A stretch of 64,000 bases of DNA from Escarpia spicata (GCA_963995525.1 OZ023206.1:29880021-29944020), one strand, 5' to 3'; shown: positions 34,149 to 47,090, counted from the first letter of the stretch. The notes: generated by a model not told the origin, from the sequence alone. Program-made: numbers and translations.

Positions 34149-34345
34149 AAGAAAGGTTGTAAAGATAAGTTTTTAAATGATGACAGCATTTTGTAATATT
34201 TTCAATCGATTTAACACTAGATGCAATTTAAATTATATACATTTGTCAAACAATTACTCCAAATAGATTACACATTAATTTTAGACTTTATTAATAATTT
34301 TAACACATTGCATAATACATATTTTAATGGGGCACTGTTTTTAAG

Positions 34346-34445
34346 AAATGTACAGTCAAACCCCATTTTACAATCACCTTGGTAATACAGCCACCTTGCA
34401 AACAAGGCCAAGCTAGTTTCAAATTAGTTCTACATTCAGTAAAAG
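34346..34445 (+). mobile_element. pogo/Tigger-like MITE family T, partial copy
   Basis: TACAGTCAAACCCCATTTTA followed by AATCACCTTGG and ACAGCCACCTTGCAAAC matches the left half of the 52.2-kb copy. The TA before CAG could be part of the target duplication. Confidence 0.5.
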
Positions 34446-35244
34446 TATCTAGACAAAATTAGTCCAGCCAGTATGATCTCCCTGTATTCATGGACTTGCC
34501 CAGTCCAGAGGGTCACCTAATCTACTGTATTTTTATTTTTGTGATACAAATGTTACTATGCAAGGAATATCTTGGTATATTCACAATAAATCTATACAAA
34601 CATTTAATTTGATCTTCCTCAGGGTTGTGACTGTCAAACATAAATGTCATGTTTGCATGAGGTAACTAATATCTTTTGTTCAATAATTTGTTAACTTTTG
34701 AGCAAATTTAAATATATAATTTATTAGTCAACTTCAAATTATTATACTTATACAAATGTAAATTTAAAAATATATATATATATGAATTACTGTAGCTAGT
34801 ACTATAGAAAGGTGTGCAGTCTGCACACCGGTTATCTTTTTCCCTTGTGTTTTATATACTGTAAACACATGACAGTCGATATGCTGTAATTTAATATAAC
34901 AGCAATCAAGGGTTTTTTGGTAAATGTCTAGTATGATTATTCTATATGTACAAAAATGTGTCGTACATAACATGTGTGGTCCATCACTCTGTAATCTCGA
35001 TGTACCTGGCTGTGCACAAGATGTTGACTATTGTATATACTATAAGTGCACAGTGGCAATCCCTGTGTTAATAAATTGGATTGCCCAATACCAACCTACC
35101 CAATAGTTGGTGTAAATTCAGTACAAACAGAGAAAGGGCTGCATGAACATAACACGGATACACCGGGAATAGGGGAGTACCGAGTAGAGAGGTACACAAA
35201 ATATATATTTGTTTAGTATCATTATATTTAGTTAATAATTTGTT
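34446..35244. other. No recognised gene
   Basis: AT-rich. A short (TA)n run lies at 34770-34783. No exon was recognised. Confidence 0.5.
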
Positions 35245-35565
35245 TAAATGTTAAGAGGAGGTGGTCTGTTCTATCACCCAGGCAATTATTAGAGGAAATT
35301 TGCTGAATGAATTGTAATTCATCCCAATTTATGATCAGGGGTGTGGGAATCATCCAACTTTAAAGGTATGTGCGGGTAATGATGCCTGACTCAACAACCA
35401 ATGCTAACAATGGTGGATATTTACAAACTTAATGTTTTGTTTTCAGTTTGAACACCTGCAACGTTCAAACTGCAATTTAGCATGCAGTGCATCTTCAATA
35501 TATTTATTCTAGTGTTGCAAATAATTTATTTTAAAAAAGGAAGCAACCTCGATTTAAGGTGACAA
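35245..35565 (+). repeat. Dispersed repeat family A, copy 5
   Basis: GAGGTGGTCTGTTCTATCAC, then GTTCAAACTGCAATTTAGC, then ATATATTTATTCTAGTGTTG, in the same order as copies 3 and 6. Confidence 0.6.
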
Positions 35566-36629
35566 ATATATAACATTTGCATCAAGAAATGCCCCCTCCC
35601 TCCGTCCCCCTTTCTCCATCCCCCCTCCCCCTAAATGAGGAAACTTCCAACCATTCCATCCTATATGAAGATCAACGAACAAATTAATTGGGCAATTCCG
35701 CGGCCGTATCCAAATGACCGTGCCTTGCTTACGGGCACTTAAGCAGGTCATCAAAGAATTAGGGAAGAATATTAGGCCAACTACTGCACATGTGTAGGAT
35801 GACCAGTGGTCAAGTGGATCAATATAGACCTGGTGGGATCACCGGCTACATCTTCAAGACCCCGTGACCTTTATCGCTATTCCTGCCTGGGTCACCTAGT
35901 CTAGCATGAAGAAAGCCAATATGAAAATGTAAATATGCTAATGTAAGGCGGATAATATATGGACCTTAACGCACCAGAAGAATATACATTTTGTGACACA
36001 GTCATGGGCATTGTCTTGTACAATGTTGCAAAGGTTCTAAATTCACAAGATTTTCTCAGATGTAGTTGTGCACATAGAGTAATTATGATACAGCACCCTA
36101 ACGATACGATGAGTATCATGATACTTGAGTCATGCGATTTGTATAGCGATACTTACTCAAATTAAAATGGTGTTGGTTTTATGGCTGTTATACAGTGTTC
36201 CCCCTGGTAAACTGTGTCTGGGGGGTTTAGGACATGGTCTGTCATACATTTGGAAAACTACCTTAAAAATTATGTATGGTGGTGCATTTTGAAGAGATTC
36301 AATTTTTCAAAATAAGTCTCTAAAATGCATGTTAAGAAGTTAACTAGTTTTCTGTTGTCAAAACTTAAAATAACAAAATCTTGTACCATTTTAGTAATTC
36401 AACTAAACAGGCCAAGTGAACTGGACTGTCAGTTTTAAATATTTTACTCATGCATCGATACACCGTGTTATCCACCGATATATCTCATGTTGGGTATTAT
36501 TAATCGTTACAAAACCAGTGTGCATAGTTGTCTACAAAACAGTGTTTTCTATGATTGAGTTACGGAAACTTCGTCAAATGTCCCTATTTGTTCCGTCATA
36601 CAGTAGGAATGCTTTGTAGAACCAGCCCA
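35566..36629. other. No recognised gene; CT-rich run
   Basis: A C/T-rich stretch (CCCCCTCCCTCCGTCCCCC) lies at 35590-35635. Otherwise not assigned. Confidence 0.5.
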
Positions 36630-36765
36630 AGGTTTAATATGATCAAACCAGATTGCCACCCAGAGAATTAACTTGAGATGGCAGGTAGACAAAGAAGCCT
36701 TTGGCTTATCTAGTGACCAACTTTTTAGCTACGTGTATCCAATTCTTCCGAGTGCTGCAGTATAA
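36630..36765 (-). mobile_element. CR1-like LINE 3' UTR fragment
   Basis: In reverse complement this matches the 3' UTR of the copies at 1.4 and 4.9 kb. Landmarks on the plus strand are AGATTGCCACCCAGAGAATT, GATGGCAGGTAGACAAAGAA and GCCTTTGGCTTATC. Confidence 0.7.
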
Positions 36766-38914
36766 GCCTCTACATCGGGAGAAATGTGGAAGAATGTCAC
36801 TATTCGGATGTCAGAGATACAAATAATTGGTGCTATGCAGGAACAAAGCAACATTTATTTGATTTACAGGTGTCTGAAAATCTATATCGCATAAAAAATT
36901 ATTAATTTAATAATTAAAAACTAGAGTGTCCATAATATATATTGACATATGGATGGTCAATATAGTACATCTTTTATTCTAGCCTTAGGGATCACCTCAG
37001 GATGCCAACATCCAATAACAGATGAAAATACTTTTACGCAATGCAACAAGACAACACCAGATATGGAAGAAATGTGGCCAGAATAACCTTCTGACATTTA
37101 TTTATTATTCACCCAATAATTGGATGAGTTATTAGCTAAAACACAATACAATCAAATGTGGGCCATTTGAGGTCTTAAACATTGCCCCATTTATTTTACC
37201 TATACATTCTAAAAACAAGGCCCACATTATAGAATACCATATTTAAATTATGGTCACCTCAGGATGCCAACATCCAATAACAGATGAAAATACTTTTATT
37301 TGGCCTCGGCCCCCACACCCCAGATGACAATTTATAAACACTGATATGATATCAATAAATTAACAGTATCAACCTGAAGTGTAAAATATCGATGTCAAAC
37401 TATCTCTGACTACCCTCCCCAAATGAAAGTAATTTTGTCTGATATTGAACATCGACGTTCGGAGATGATCCGTTATCTATCCTTTATCCTTTCGTTTATT
37501 TTCGGGAGCATAACATAATTTCACCTAGAATAAATATACAATTCCAGTATAACAAAATGTTGGAGACAACACTGGTGTCTTCCTTGAAAAACTATCATAT
37601 GGGGAAACATACTGGTAGAAATAACCCCGTGAACGTTACTGGCAGTGTATCAGAAACCGGTGACTAGTTTTTACCAGTGTCTAAATATAGATAAATGTAC
37701 GTCCATGCATACATAATACATTGAAAACATGTCACGTATAATCCATGCCACCATGTAAGCACTTGTATGCATGCTTAATGAAGTCGCATGCACGGTGCAT
37801 GCGTGCATGTGTAACATTGCACATGAGCAGCAAAGTTCATTAAAGCAGCTTCCTCGACATGATCATCACGAATCTGGTTCTTTGATGTCCAAACGTGAAC
37901 AAATACTTTAAATATTATCTGCAGTCTGTTTCATAAAAAAGCGTACAGTCTGCCCAATTCTGAAATCCTTAGTACATCTTCCTCTCAATAGATGGTGCCG
38001 CTGCAGTGAATGATTTTTTCCGCTGCAGTACGCGGTATCGACCAAACCACCCTCACCCGTGCAAAATACTATACTTCTTGGGGGCTTTGTGAATTTACGC
38101 GACCATCCCTTAATCCTGTTAAAATAATTAGTGGGAATTACGAGTTTTTCAACTTTGTAGCTGTTGTGATTTTACAACATTCGTAAAACACAGTCACTGA
38201 TCATCTGAACCTGAACGGTGTATTACCTGTTGCCGGCATGTGGCAGTGCCTGTTAAAATGAGCAAGACTAATTAAATAAACGACAGGCTAATGAGCAATC
38301 TAATTGGCATTACTCAACACCGCACAAAGGCATAACTCGTATGATTGATATGCGCGGTGCCTGCATAATTCAGGGATTCACTCAGTCATACACGCATTCA
38401 TGCACGCATTCAAATGTCTTCTCTCACTCTACGTATATACATAATACGTTGCATATTCGCTGAATAGGTTAGTTGCGCTAATAAAGTTAACACCGTCACA
38501 TGTAACTCAATATATGCTGATTAATTAATAGCTTTACGGTCAGTTGTAAATTACAGGTAATATAATTAATTAACATGTCTAATTACTCGACACATGTGGC
38601 AGTTTCAACCTTCGGTGAATTGTAACTTTATTACAGGTACGATTGCAATAACTTCGAATAATGATTCTGAAATGTATTATATATAGAAAAGCCTCTTAGC
38701 CAAATGCTGGCCTCATCAAGAAAGGTGATTAGAAGAAATCAATTATAGTACGCCACTGATCTACTTACATCTACTTACATGAGATTTAAATTAAATATCA
38801 GTTACCAATGAGCTAGCCCAATTCGTATGATCATGCAAGTCTAATCTAAGCTAACAAGCACACACCTAGAAATACCATTGATTTAATGTCTGTAGATGTT
38901 GAAATATTTTCCTA
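36766..38914. other. No recognised gene; a 48-base direct repeat pair
   Basis: A phrase beginning TCACCTCAGGATGCCAACAT and ending GATGAAAATACTTTTA occurs at ~36990-37037 and again at ~37254-37301, 264 bases apart and nearly identical. The remainder shows nothing I can assign. Confidence 0.5.
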
Positions 38915-39260
38915 ATTTCAAAGTGAGGTTGCCCAGTGTTGATCCACTGCCCAGTGTCAGCCAGGGGTGGCGATCATTAGCAGGAAGTTCACTGAATTAG
39001 CTGCACTTGGTCCTAATTTGTAGTGGGAACCATCCACCTTCAAAACAATATTAGCTACTACAGCAGCAATTCTTTACAAATTGTATGTTTTCTTTTAAAT
39101 TTGAACATGGAAGCAACAAGCAATTTGTGAAGAGTACCTCAGGCTTATTAAACGTAATTTGGCAAGTAGTATATATCCAATATATTTATTCTAGTATTAT
39201 AAACATTTTATTTTTTAAACGAGGAAAAGACATCTTTGGTTTAAGCATTCAAGTTCCCAA
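38915..39260 (+). repeat. Dispersed repeat family A, copy 6
   Basis: The fullest copy. It runs from AAAGTGAGGTTGCCCAGTGT, through GGGGTGGCGATCATTAGCAG, TTTGAACATGG and TTATTCTAGTATTATAAACA, to the GGTTTAAGCATTCAAG end. Confidence 0.65.
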
Positions 39261-39481
39261 GAGCCTATGGGAATATATATTATATCTATAATACAATATA
39301 TTCTATTAAATTGGCATCAATATACATAATACACATATATATAAAGAAAATAAGATACAGATTTTAATTGAAACATGGTTATATATTAGGGAAACACTAT
39401 TTGTATCTGATGCACCAAACTGAAATGTACTATTATTGTTATCTAACTCCCAGGTGGGGGGCACCAAATACACAAATAATA

Positions 39482-39815
39482 AAGTAAAGTAAAGGTAAGT
39501 TCTTATATAGCGCAGTATCCAGTCCTCAGGACTGCTCAAAGCACTTTACACTTTACTCCCTGGCAGATCTGTTCAATCGAACACCATCTCGACTTCTCTG
39601 GGAAGCACTCCGCCACACTGCAATTAATATGCAAAGACTTCATATGCAAATATCCACCACTGTCTATAGCCAGGTACTCTTACATACAGCCGAGTGAACT
39701 GAAGCAATGTAGAGTAAACGGACTTGTCCAAGGTTCGACAGCGCCACTCAGGATTCGAACCAGGGTTCTTTCAGTCGAGTCCGAAGCTCTTACACAGTGC
39801 TACTTTGCTCCACAA
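39482..39815 (-). mobile_element. SINE family S, copy 3
   Basis: Near full length. The tail AAAGTAAAGTAAAGGTAAG is followed by TTCTTATATAGCGCAGTATC. The head complement GGATTCGAACCAGGGTTC carries the B box. The A-box region is partly eroded (TACACAGTGCTACTTTG). Confidence 0.85.
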
Positions 39816-40265
39816 CTGTATTCTTTGCTTTGTTTAAACTCCTGAACTAATATACACTGTCCCAGACATAATTTATTTTAATAATCCCGTTATTTGTCAT
39901 TGGGTCAACCAAAACCACCCTGGTGACTAACACAGGAACCACAATGCAACCGAAGGTCATTTTCAACATAAAAACGATAGACTGCAGGGGGTGACATAAT
40001 TTGGACAGTAACTGTCATTACCAGCGCCAACAAAGCCGCCAGATTCACTGGCTATAAATAGAAGCTTGGTTATATCGATACGGGCCCTTGTGAGTCAATT
40101 GATCATTTAATCACATGGCCCACGGTGCTACGCTCACATTTTTCTTGTACGTATGTGACGCGTCACCATCAGTCTAAGCGGGGCACAACGACACGAGATG
40201 AGAATTTAAGTCGGTTACCGTCATCGATTTACATACTATGTACAGCGTCAGGCATAAGACAGCGA
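39816..40265. other. No recognised gene; TATA-like motif
   Basis: GCTATAAATAGAAG at ~40051-40064 matches a TATA box. No downstream coding exon was found, so I do not call a promoter. Confidence 0.35.
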
Positions 40266-40326
40266 CACTGTGTGTGTGTGTTTGTGTGCATGTGCACGTG
40301 TGTGTTTGTGTGCATGTTTGTGTGCG

Positions 40327-40409
<83 letters not shown>

Positions 40410-40560
40410 ATGTGTGCGTGTATTGTGCATGTGCGTGTGTGCATGTGTGCGTGTGCATGCTTGTGCATGATTATGAGTGTGTATGTAGCTTGTTGTCTGT
40501 GTGCATGCTTGTGTGTATGCACGAGTGTTTGTGCGAGTGTGTCTGTGTACATTTAGCATG
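40266..40560. repeat. (GT)n microsatellite
   Basis: A long TG run from 40327 to 40408 with interrupted GTGCAT variants on both sides. Open frames of alternating Cys-Val or Thr-His through it are artefacts. Confidence 0.98.
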
Positions 40561-40599
40561 TAGTTAGTGTTTATATATATATATATACACATAAAGCAT

Positions 40600-40805
40600 G
40601 CATATGCACACACACACTCACACACACACACTCACAGACACACCCACACACCCACACACCCACACACCCACACACACTCACACACTCACACACTCACACA
40701 CTCACACACTCACACACACACACCCACACACACACACACTCACACGCTCACACGCTCACACGCTCACACGCTCACTCACACACACACACACACACACATA
40801 CACAC
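40600..40805. repeat. Compound (CA)n microsatellite
   Basis: CACACA with CACTCA, CACCCA and CACGCT variants. It lies less than 200 bases from the GT tract and in the opposite sense, so together they form an inverted GT/CA pair around a TA-rich centre (40571-40589). Confidence 0.95.
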
Positions 40806-41057
40806 TCGCCATGATGTAGACTATTCCTCTTCTGCCAAGTCTATGCTACAATCAATGTTTTTGTTGCAAAGTTGTTCTTTGGAGAACAGCTGTTCTTGTC
40901 ATACTTTGCAAGTTACATAAACAAGACATGAGCAGTGGCTTGTCACAGAGAGTTTTTGTCATATTTGATAATTGGAATATTGACATTTTAGCAAAATACT
41001 AACCATACAATTTGCAAAGGGCAAATATAAAACACCACAATGTAAACAGTTTCATAC

Positions 41058-41204
41058 CGTTTTCTGTTCAACATAACAGATAGATTGTAGCCACAGTTCT
41101 GTTCATAATGCTCTATGACTGCCATGATTGAAGGACCGCACACAACCAGTACAACTGCAGTGATTGGCCAATTATCACAGATTCGTCCATAACTTGCTGC
41201 TGAA
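41058..41204 (-). CDS. Candidate internal exon of minus-strand gene (exon e)
   Basis: On the minus strand a strong acceptor (GATTGTCTGTATTTAG) precedes 147 bases that end at ACG|GTATGA. The frame starting in phase 2 is open throughout: SAASYGRICDNWPITAVVLV, then VCGPSIMAVIEHYEQNCGYN, then LSVMLNRKR. The middle is hydrophobic and beta-strand-like. Residue choice and splice signals suggest genuine coding sequence. It starts in the phase in which the candidate exon at 47955 ends. I do not recognise the protein, and no following exon was found toward lower coordinates. Confidence 0.4.
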
Positions 41205-41218
41205 CTAAATACAGACAA

Positions 41219-41512
41219 TCATTATAATTATCTGTCATGGCTAGTTAGCGCACAATTAGTAACTGATCCAAGCAAATAGCAAACCTACAATTTGTTGACA
41301 ATAGCAACTAATATTTGGCCAATTCCCCTCACCTCCATCTCCCCTCCTATCCCCCATCCCCTACTAGGGATTAATGGGAAAGAAGAAGCAGAGTATTGCA
41401 ATAGTCAGTAACTGACCACATGAGTTAGATCAGTGGAAGTCCAGAATTTCAAGATTTATGATTCTTAAAATCTTCTTCCAAAGGTCACATTTCTTGAGTT
41501 GAATGATCATAG

Positions 41513-41549
<37 letters not shown>

Positions 41550-41800
41550 AATAACAATAATATATAACAGTTATAATATTTATTTTATAGAGCACCAAAT
41601 TCATAAATATCCATAGCACTTCACACAAAACTAATCAAACAAATAAAACACATTTAAAATAGAAGAATACATTGAAACTTTAGATAATGAACATCGCTGG
41701 ATTAAAGTAAATTAGTTGTTTTGTTCAAATAAATAAATACATTGTTTACCAAAGATAAATATCAACATCAATCAGTCAATGCAAGTTAGTTAATCTCAAA
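41219..41800. other. No recognised gene; (TA)n run
   Basis: A TA dinucleotide tract lies at 41514-41543 in AT-rich sequence. Nothing else was recognised. Confidence 0.5.
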
Positions 41801-41805
41801 AAAGT

Positions 41806-41985
41806 AATAAGTATTATAGACATCAAGAAGTAGTTCAAACAGGTAAGTATTATAGACATCAAGTAGTTCAAACAAGTAAGTATTACAGACATCAATAGTT
41901 CAAACAAGTAAGTATTATAGAGATCAAGTAGTTCAAACAAGTAAGTATTACAGACATCAAGTAGTTCAAACAAGTAAGCCTAAAA
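41806..41985. repeat. ~30-bp minisatellite (AAGTAGTTCAAACAAGTAAG)
   Basis: About five units of CATCAAGTAGTTCAAACAAG plus TAAGTATTATAGA with small length differences. Confidence 0.85.
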
Positions 41986-42214
41986 TATGTTTCAATTTGC
42001 ATTAAAATCAATTAGAATGAGCTGTGTAAAAGGGTACCTGGCTAAAGAGATGTGTAATAACTGCATTGTGTCTGAATGCTTTTCATGCTAACAAGTGCAT
42101 GTATGTTATCTCATGGATTCGCCAAAACATGGAACTATTCTGTACACACTGTAAGGCCAAACAAGGCTGAAAGGATTATAACACTGGATGGTACAGAAAA
42201 TATACATTTAACCA

Positions 42215-42895
42215 GATTTAACCAGATTTTGACGAGATCATCACTGAAGGCCAGACTCCACATAGCAAATGGACAGGGTATCATTTGGTTTATTGAGACA
42301 ATGTTTTTATCTGTATAAAACCACCCCTTATCAGATATGTCAATTATATTTTTAAACATTATTTACATTGATAGCATTGTTCAGTTCATCAGACAAAATT
42401 ACTTTGTTTTGGGTGAAGGACAGTTCAGAGGCAGTTGGGCATTCCCCAAACAGTTGTGAGGGGTGCATAAATAGTTGCCACCTTACGGCGCCTGGGTAAT
42501 CGAGAATCGCATGATGGTATAAAATGAAGAACAAAATTGTGCGATCGTTTTCTCCATGTGCACAAACGAAGTGAGGGGACGTGAAAATCCGAAGCACAAA
42601 ATATCAATGTCCGACCCCAGACAAAACTGCCTCTGACACCCATTCTCCAAACACAAGTAATTGCACCTAATAATATCCAGCATCAATGACCTAGTTTCTA
42701 GCGTTGTCAACTCGCAGTCTATAAGGCAGCTTTCATAACTAGGATCTTTCAGTTCAGGAAACAGCCTGGTTGTTCTTGACGGTTTCTTTCAAGCTGATAG
42801 TTAGATATAGGTCCTTCTGACGATATCGCCTCCTTCATGCTTGTATGCAATATTTAAAATGAGGCCTATAACTACTGCTTTGTACAGGTAACAAG
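42215..42895 (-). pseudogene. CR1-like LINE, C-terminal region (decayed)
   Basis: From 42895 downward the minus strand preserves scattered CR1 landmarks: LYKAVV, LTTLETRSL near 42700, then MFKNIIDISDKGWFY near 42355, parallel to MFKNKIDTYL in other copies. The 3' UTR with AACCAGATTTAACCAGATTT complements follows to about 42215. Many stops and frameshifts make it older than the 1.4-kb copy. Confidence 0.65.
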
Positions 42896-43483
42896 ACTAA
42901 ACTTGTTGTCGAAGCCACATTTTGGACTGACAACACTCCATTGAGGCTCAAACAATCAATATGGCGGTGCTTCATATTTCTGAGTGATGCACAAGTTCAG
43001 CACGACCTAGTTACTTCAAGCCTACTCCTCAGTCCAGAGCAAACACAATCACGTTGATTCTTTTGCCTCACACCCATGTAACATTCAGTTTGGCGGCATA
43101 CAACTTGTTTATTTCAATAACATCACTAATTAATTATCTTAACGATGTAGTAAGTGACTTACATACAAGAAAATTCTTCAGAATAAAAAAATTGTAATAT
43201 TTAAAAAATATTAATCACACGTTTTTATTAAATGTTCACTGGTTTTCATTTAAGAATTAAGATTTCACCACTTTTCAAGTTTTACGAACAGAATAATATG
43301 TAATTTAAAAATAAAATATCTCCGAGTGTGGTAAGACCATAAACTTGCTTGTGTTGTAAGTTTCAATGCATGGAGTTTGATATTAGTAGTAGAACTAGAG
43401 TAGTAATCATAATCATGATTCTATTTTAATGCAATCCTTTGATTATTGTTAGAAATACATTATGAAAGATTTGAACATTAAAG
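42896..43483. other. No recognised gene
   Basis: Sequence between the LINE fragment and the 29-bp array. Not assigned. Confidence 0.5.
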
Positions 43484-43942
43484 GTACAGAGCTTGGCCAA
43501 GGAACATCTAAGGTGGAAAGCTTGATCATGGAACATCTAAGGTGGAGACCTTGACCAAGAAACATCTAAGGTGGAGAGCTAAGCCACGGAACATCGAAGG
43601 TGGAGAGCATGGCTAAGGATTATATAAGGTGGAGAGCATGGCTAAGGATCATATAAGGTGGAGAGCATAGCTAAGGATCATATAAGGTGGAGAGCATGGC
43701 TAAGGATCATATAAGGTGGAGAGCATGGCTAAGGACCATATAAGGTGGAGAGCATGGCTAAGGATCATATAAGGTGGAGAGCATGGCTAAGGATCATATA
43801 AGGTGGAGAGCATGGCTAAGGATCATATAAGGTGGAGAGCATGGCTAAGGATCATATAAGGTGGAGAGCAAGGCTAAGGACCATATAAGGTGGAGAGCAA
43901 GGCTAAGGACCATATAAGGTGGAGAGCATGGTTAAGGATCAT
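43484..43942. repeat. 29-bp minisatellite
   Basis: About 16 units of AAGGTGGAGAGCATGGCTAA plus GGATCATAT. The first four units (43484-43610) are diverged (AACATCTAAGGTGG). The rest are nearly identical. Confidence 0.95.
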
Positions 43943-45020
43943 TAAACAATATTTCAAAACTAGGATTCAGTAAAACACAGAACTTTGGATCATACAAATG
44001 TTAACACATATAGGGCTCCAGCATATATTATAAAAGATGAATTTATCATAACAAATATTACACTTTCAACCTTTAAAATGTTACCACAAATTCTTCTTTT
44101 AATTTTGTCACCAGCCACAGCAAAACAAATGTTATCCACTACAAAAGATTCAGACATAAACAGTATCACTACTTCAAAATTCATTGTACTATTTAACGGA
44201 CAACCTTCTTTCCTTTCAATATGTTATCCAACCTAATTGCCGAGCTGTGTTTCTCCTACAATTCTCCTGCATATTTTGACATTTAGAAAGAGGGAAGTCA
44301 GTGCTAGTCCCAAAGGAAGCAGCTGCCAGCTTAGCATAGGACTATTAGGGAGCACCTATCACTTCTCATAATTAGGGACCACCCCAAAACACAGGATAGA
44401 AAAACACCATTTACAAGTCACCATTAGCATTGAGATTAATTGCACTCTAAACAGTATCTATCTACCTCAATGTTGTCGTGAAAACCCACTTAGAAAGTCG
44501 ATGCAATACTGCTTAATAATAATATCTCTCAGCTCGGTAGTGTGACACAAAATGCATTAACAAATGTAAATAGTTGTGAGGCCAATCAATTATAATTGTG
44601 TCATTTGTAATGATAATGTAATTGTTTGAAAACTAATTGCTACAGGATTTAACTGTGACTGAAAATATAACCTGCAGTGATTTACATTGTAAGCAGCATT
44701 TGCCTTAAAACGTTAAATACAAATGTTCAGTAATGATCCATGTAAACTTACATTATAAAACAGTATAGTTGTATACAACCTATGAACTATTTCAACTGGC
44801 CCTCTGTCAAAGGTTGTAATTGATTTATTAACTAGACATAATTTTCATTGATTTTTTACAATGATGTGTAATTGTCCTTATTAACTGTAACTGAACCTAA
44901 CCATACATTTGGTATTGACCTCCTGAACCTCTGTTTTATTACACGCACATTTAAACTACCTGTATAAATCCAAATTTGTGAAAAGAAGACATCACATAAT
45001 TTTGACGAAACAGTAACATT
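43943..45020. other. No recognised gene
   Basis: AT-rich. An 83-codon open frame at 43985-44236 has AT-driven composition and no splice support. Confidence 0.5.
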
Positions 45021-45260
45021 ATATGTGTGTGTGTGTGTGTGTGTGTATATATAGGTATATATATATATATGTTTACATTACAGACACATGCATTCATAAG
45101 CATGCATGCACACACACGCACGCCCACACAGCCAAACACATACACACACACACACACAACCACACACACACACACATACACGCACGTGCGCGCACACACG
45201 CACACACACAAACACATGCACTTGTTGTTTGTGCAAATAAATGCACGCACGCTCATGTAC
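45021..45260. repeat. GT/TA and CA microsatellite pair
   Basis: (GT)n at 45024-45047 runs into a TA-rich stretch, then (CA)n with GCACGC variants at 45105-45215. The same inverted GT...CA arrangement is seen at 40.3-40.8 kb. Confidence 0.95.
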
Positions 45261-45314
45261 GATGCACAAACCATTTGTTAACATACAGATAATATGCTAA
45301 ATTATATGTTTTCT

Positions 45315-45371
45315 TTACACAACTACACAACTACACAACTACACAACTACACAACTACACAACTACACAAC
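45315..45371. repeat. 8-bp repeat (ACAACTAC)n
   Basis: Seven perfect copies of ACAACTAC. Confidence 0.95.
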
Positions 45372-46654
45372 ATACTTCTACATTTCACGTTCCGTCAGTG
45401 GCATAGAAACTTTAAAGTTGTGAAAAGAAGAGACATTTTATTTTATTTATTCTCCGAATTTGAACACGCTATTTGAAATCCCCAAATGCTATATAAACAT
45501 ACACCAGACTGGTGATATATTGCAGTCAAGAATGTGTCAAACATCCTAAATTGGGGATCCTATAAACGTGGGTAAGCAAAAGACACCTGTGGGGGGTAAA
45601 TATGGCACGTGAAAACTGAGTTCACCTTGAACGTTCTCCATGCTTCCATCTCCTTCTCATTCAATAATGTATACCTGATTAATCCCCTTCTACCTGTCTA
45701 ATCAATAGCACCTATCACCACTCGGCTGTAATATCAATCCTAAAATATGCCCAAGTATAAATCGTAAAGCAACTGACAGAATGTCAGACAGACAGGCACT
45801 AGGCATTATTCTGACTATGGTATCATTTAATTTAAAACAATCAACACTAATGCCAAGATCAAAGAGACTCTAGACACTGTCGATTTCACAGGTGCCATTT
45901 CTATTTTGTCAAAACAACAAAATACTTCACATAATATAGTCCGTACCGATTTATAAAATAAACATTGAATATATCAGTAAACAATATTTAAGACAACATA
46001 ATTTAATACAAAGTTAAACACAAGCCACAAATTGTATGATTTTGATTAAAAAAGGAAACATTACATATTACCATTTTCGTTCAAATGAACACTATGTACA
46101 TGCTGTCTGACTGCTCAAAATTCTGAATAATTTTGACATACAATGAGAAATAACAACTGAAAAAAACGAAAATGTTATTCACAAAAAGGAAACTCCATGA
46201 AATCAAGTATGTAACAGAAAACAGTTATTAATCACTAATATATTATACTAAATATGAGTGCACTAAATGGTCAAGTATTGTACTACATAATTAGAACCAT
46301 AAGGATTTTTAATGGAGTGTCATATTAATACCCAACCATAAACTGTAACCTTGATGCTATCCTCTGGCACTGAGCAGTGTAATGCACACAAAGAACAGCC
46401 GAAGATCATTTATCATTGTTGCGATTCTTGGCACAGCTAGCAGTCTTTCTGCAGTTGTGACACGGTCCCTCGGAGTCGCCCTAAATTGTTGTGAGACTAG
46501 AATGACACATAATTAAATGAATCAGTCCTCCGAGAGTTGAGTAGTTTGTTACTGATCAGGAGACTGACAGACGACCGACTGGACTCAAGATGACAGAGAC
46601 AGCCAGAGACTGACAGAGACTGCAGCAACACTCAACAGCAGGGACAGCAGCTGT
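45372..46654. other. No recognised gene
   Basis: Near 46560-46650 there is a run of GACAGAGACTGCAG-like phrases just before the 22-bp array. Otherwise not assigned. Confidence 0.45.
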
Positions 46655-47090
46655 ACACCACCCTTCTGCAGCTGTCATTCCACCCTTCCGCAGCTGTCAT
46701 TCCACCATTCTGTTGCTGTCATTCCACCCTTGAGCAGCTGTCATTCCATCTATCAGCAGCTGTCATTCCACCATGCCACAGCTGTTACTCAACCCTTGCA
46801 CAGCTGTCATTCCACCCATCCACAGCTGTCATTCCACCCTTCCACAGCTGGAATTCCACCCTTTCACACCTGTCATTCCACCATTCTGTTGCTGTCATTC
46901 CACCTTTAGGCAGCTGTCATTCCACTCTTCCACAGTTGTCATTCCTCCCTTCCACAGCTGTCATTCCTCCCTTCCACAGCTGTCATTCCACCCTTCCACA
47001 CCTGTCATTCCACCCTTCCACCACTCTCATTCCATCCTTCCACAGCTGTCATTCCACCCTTCCGCAGCTGTCACTCCTCCCTTCCTATCC
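46655..47090. repeat. 22-bp minisatellite with CAGCTG in each unit
   Basis: About 19 units of TTCCACAGCTGTCATTCCAC plus CC. Most units carry the palindrome CAGCTG at 22-base spacing (e.g. 46801, 46823, 46845). Frames stay open for ~145 codons because the C-rich unit lacks stops. Confidence 0.95.

Noticed and set aside
40229..40631. Cys-Val or Thr-His repeat proteins
   Set aside because: Dinucleotide microsatellite artefact.
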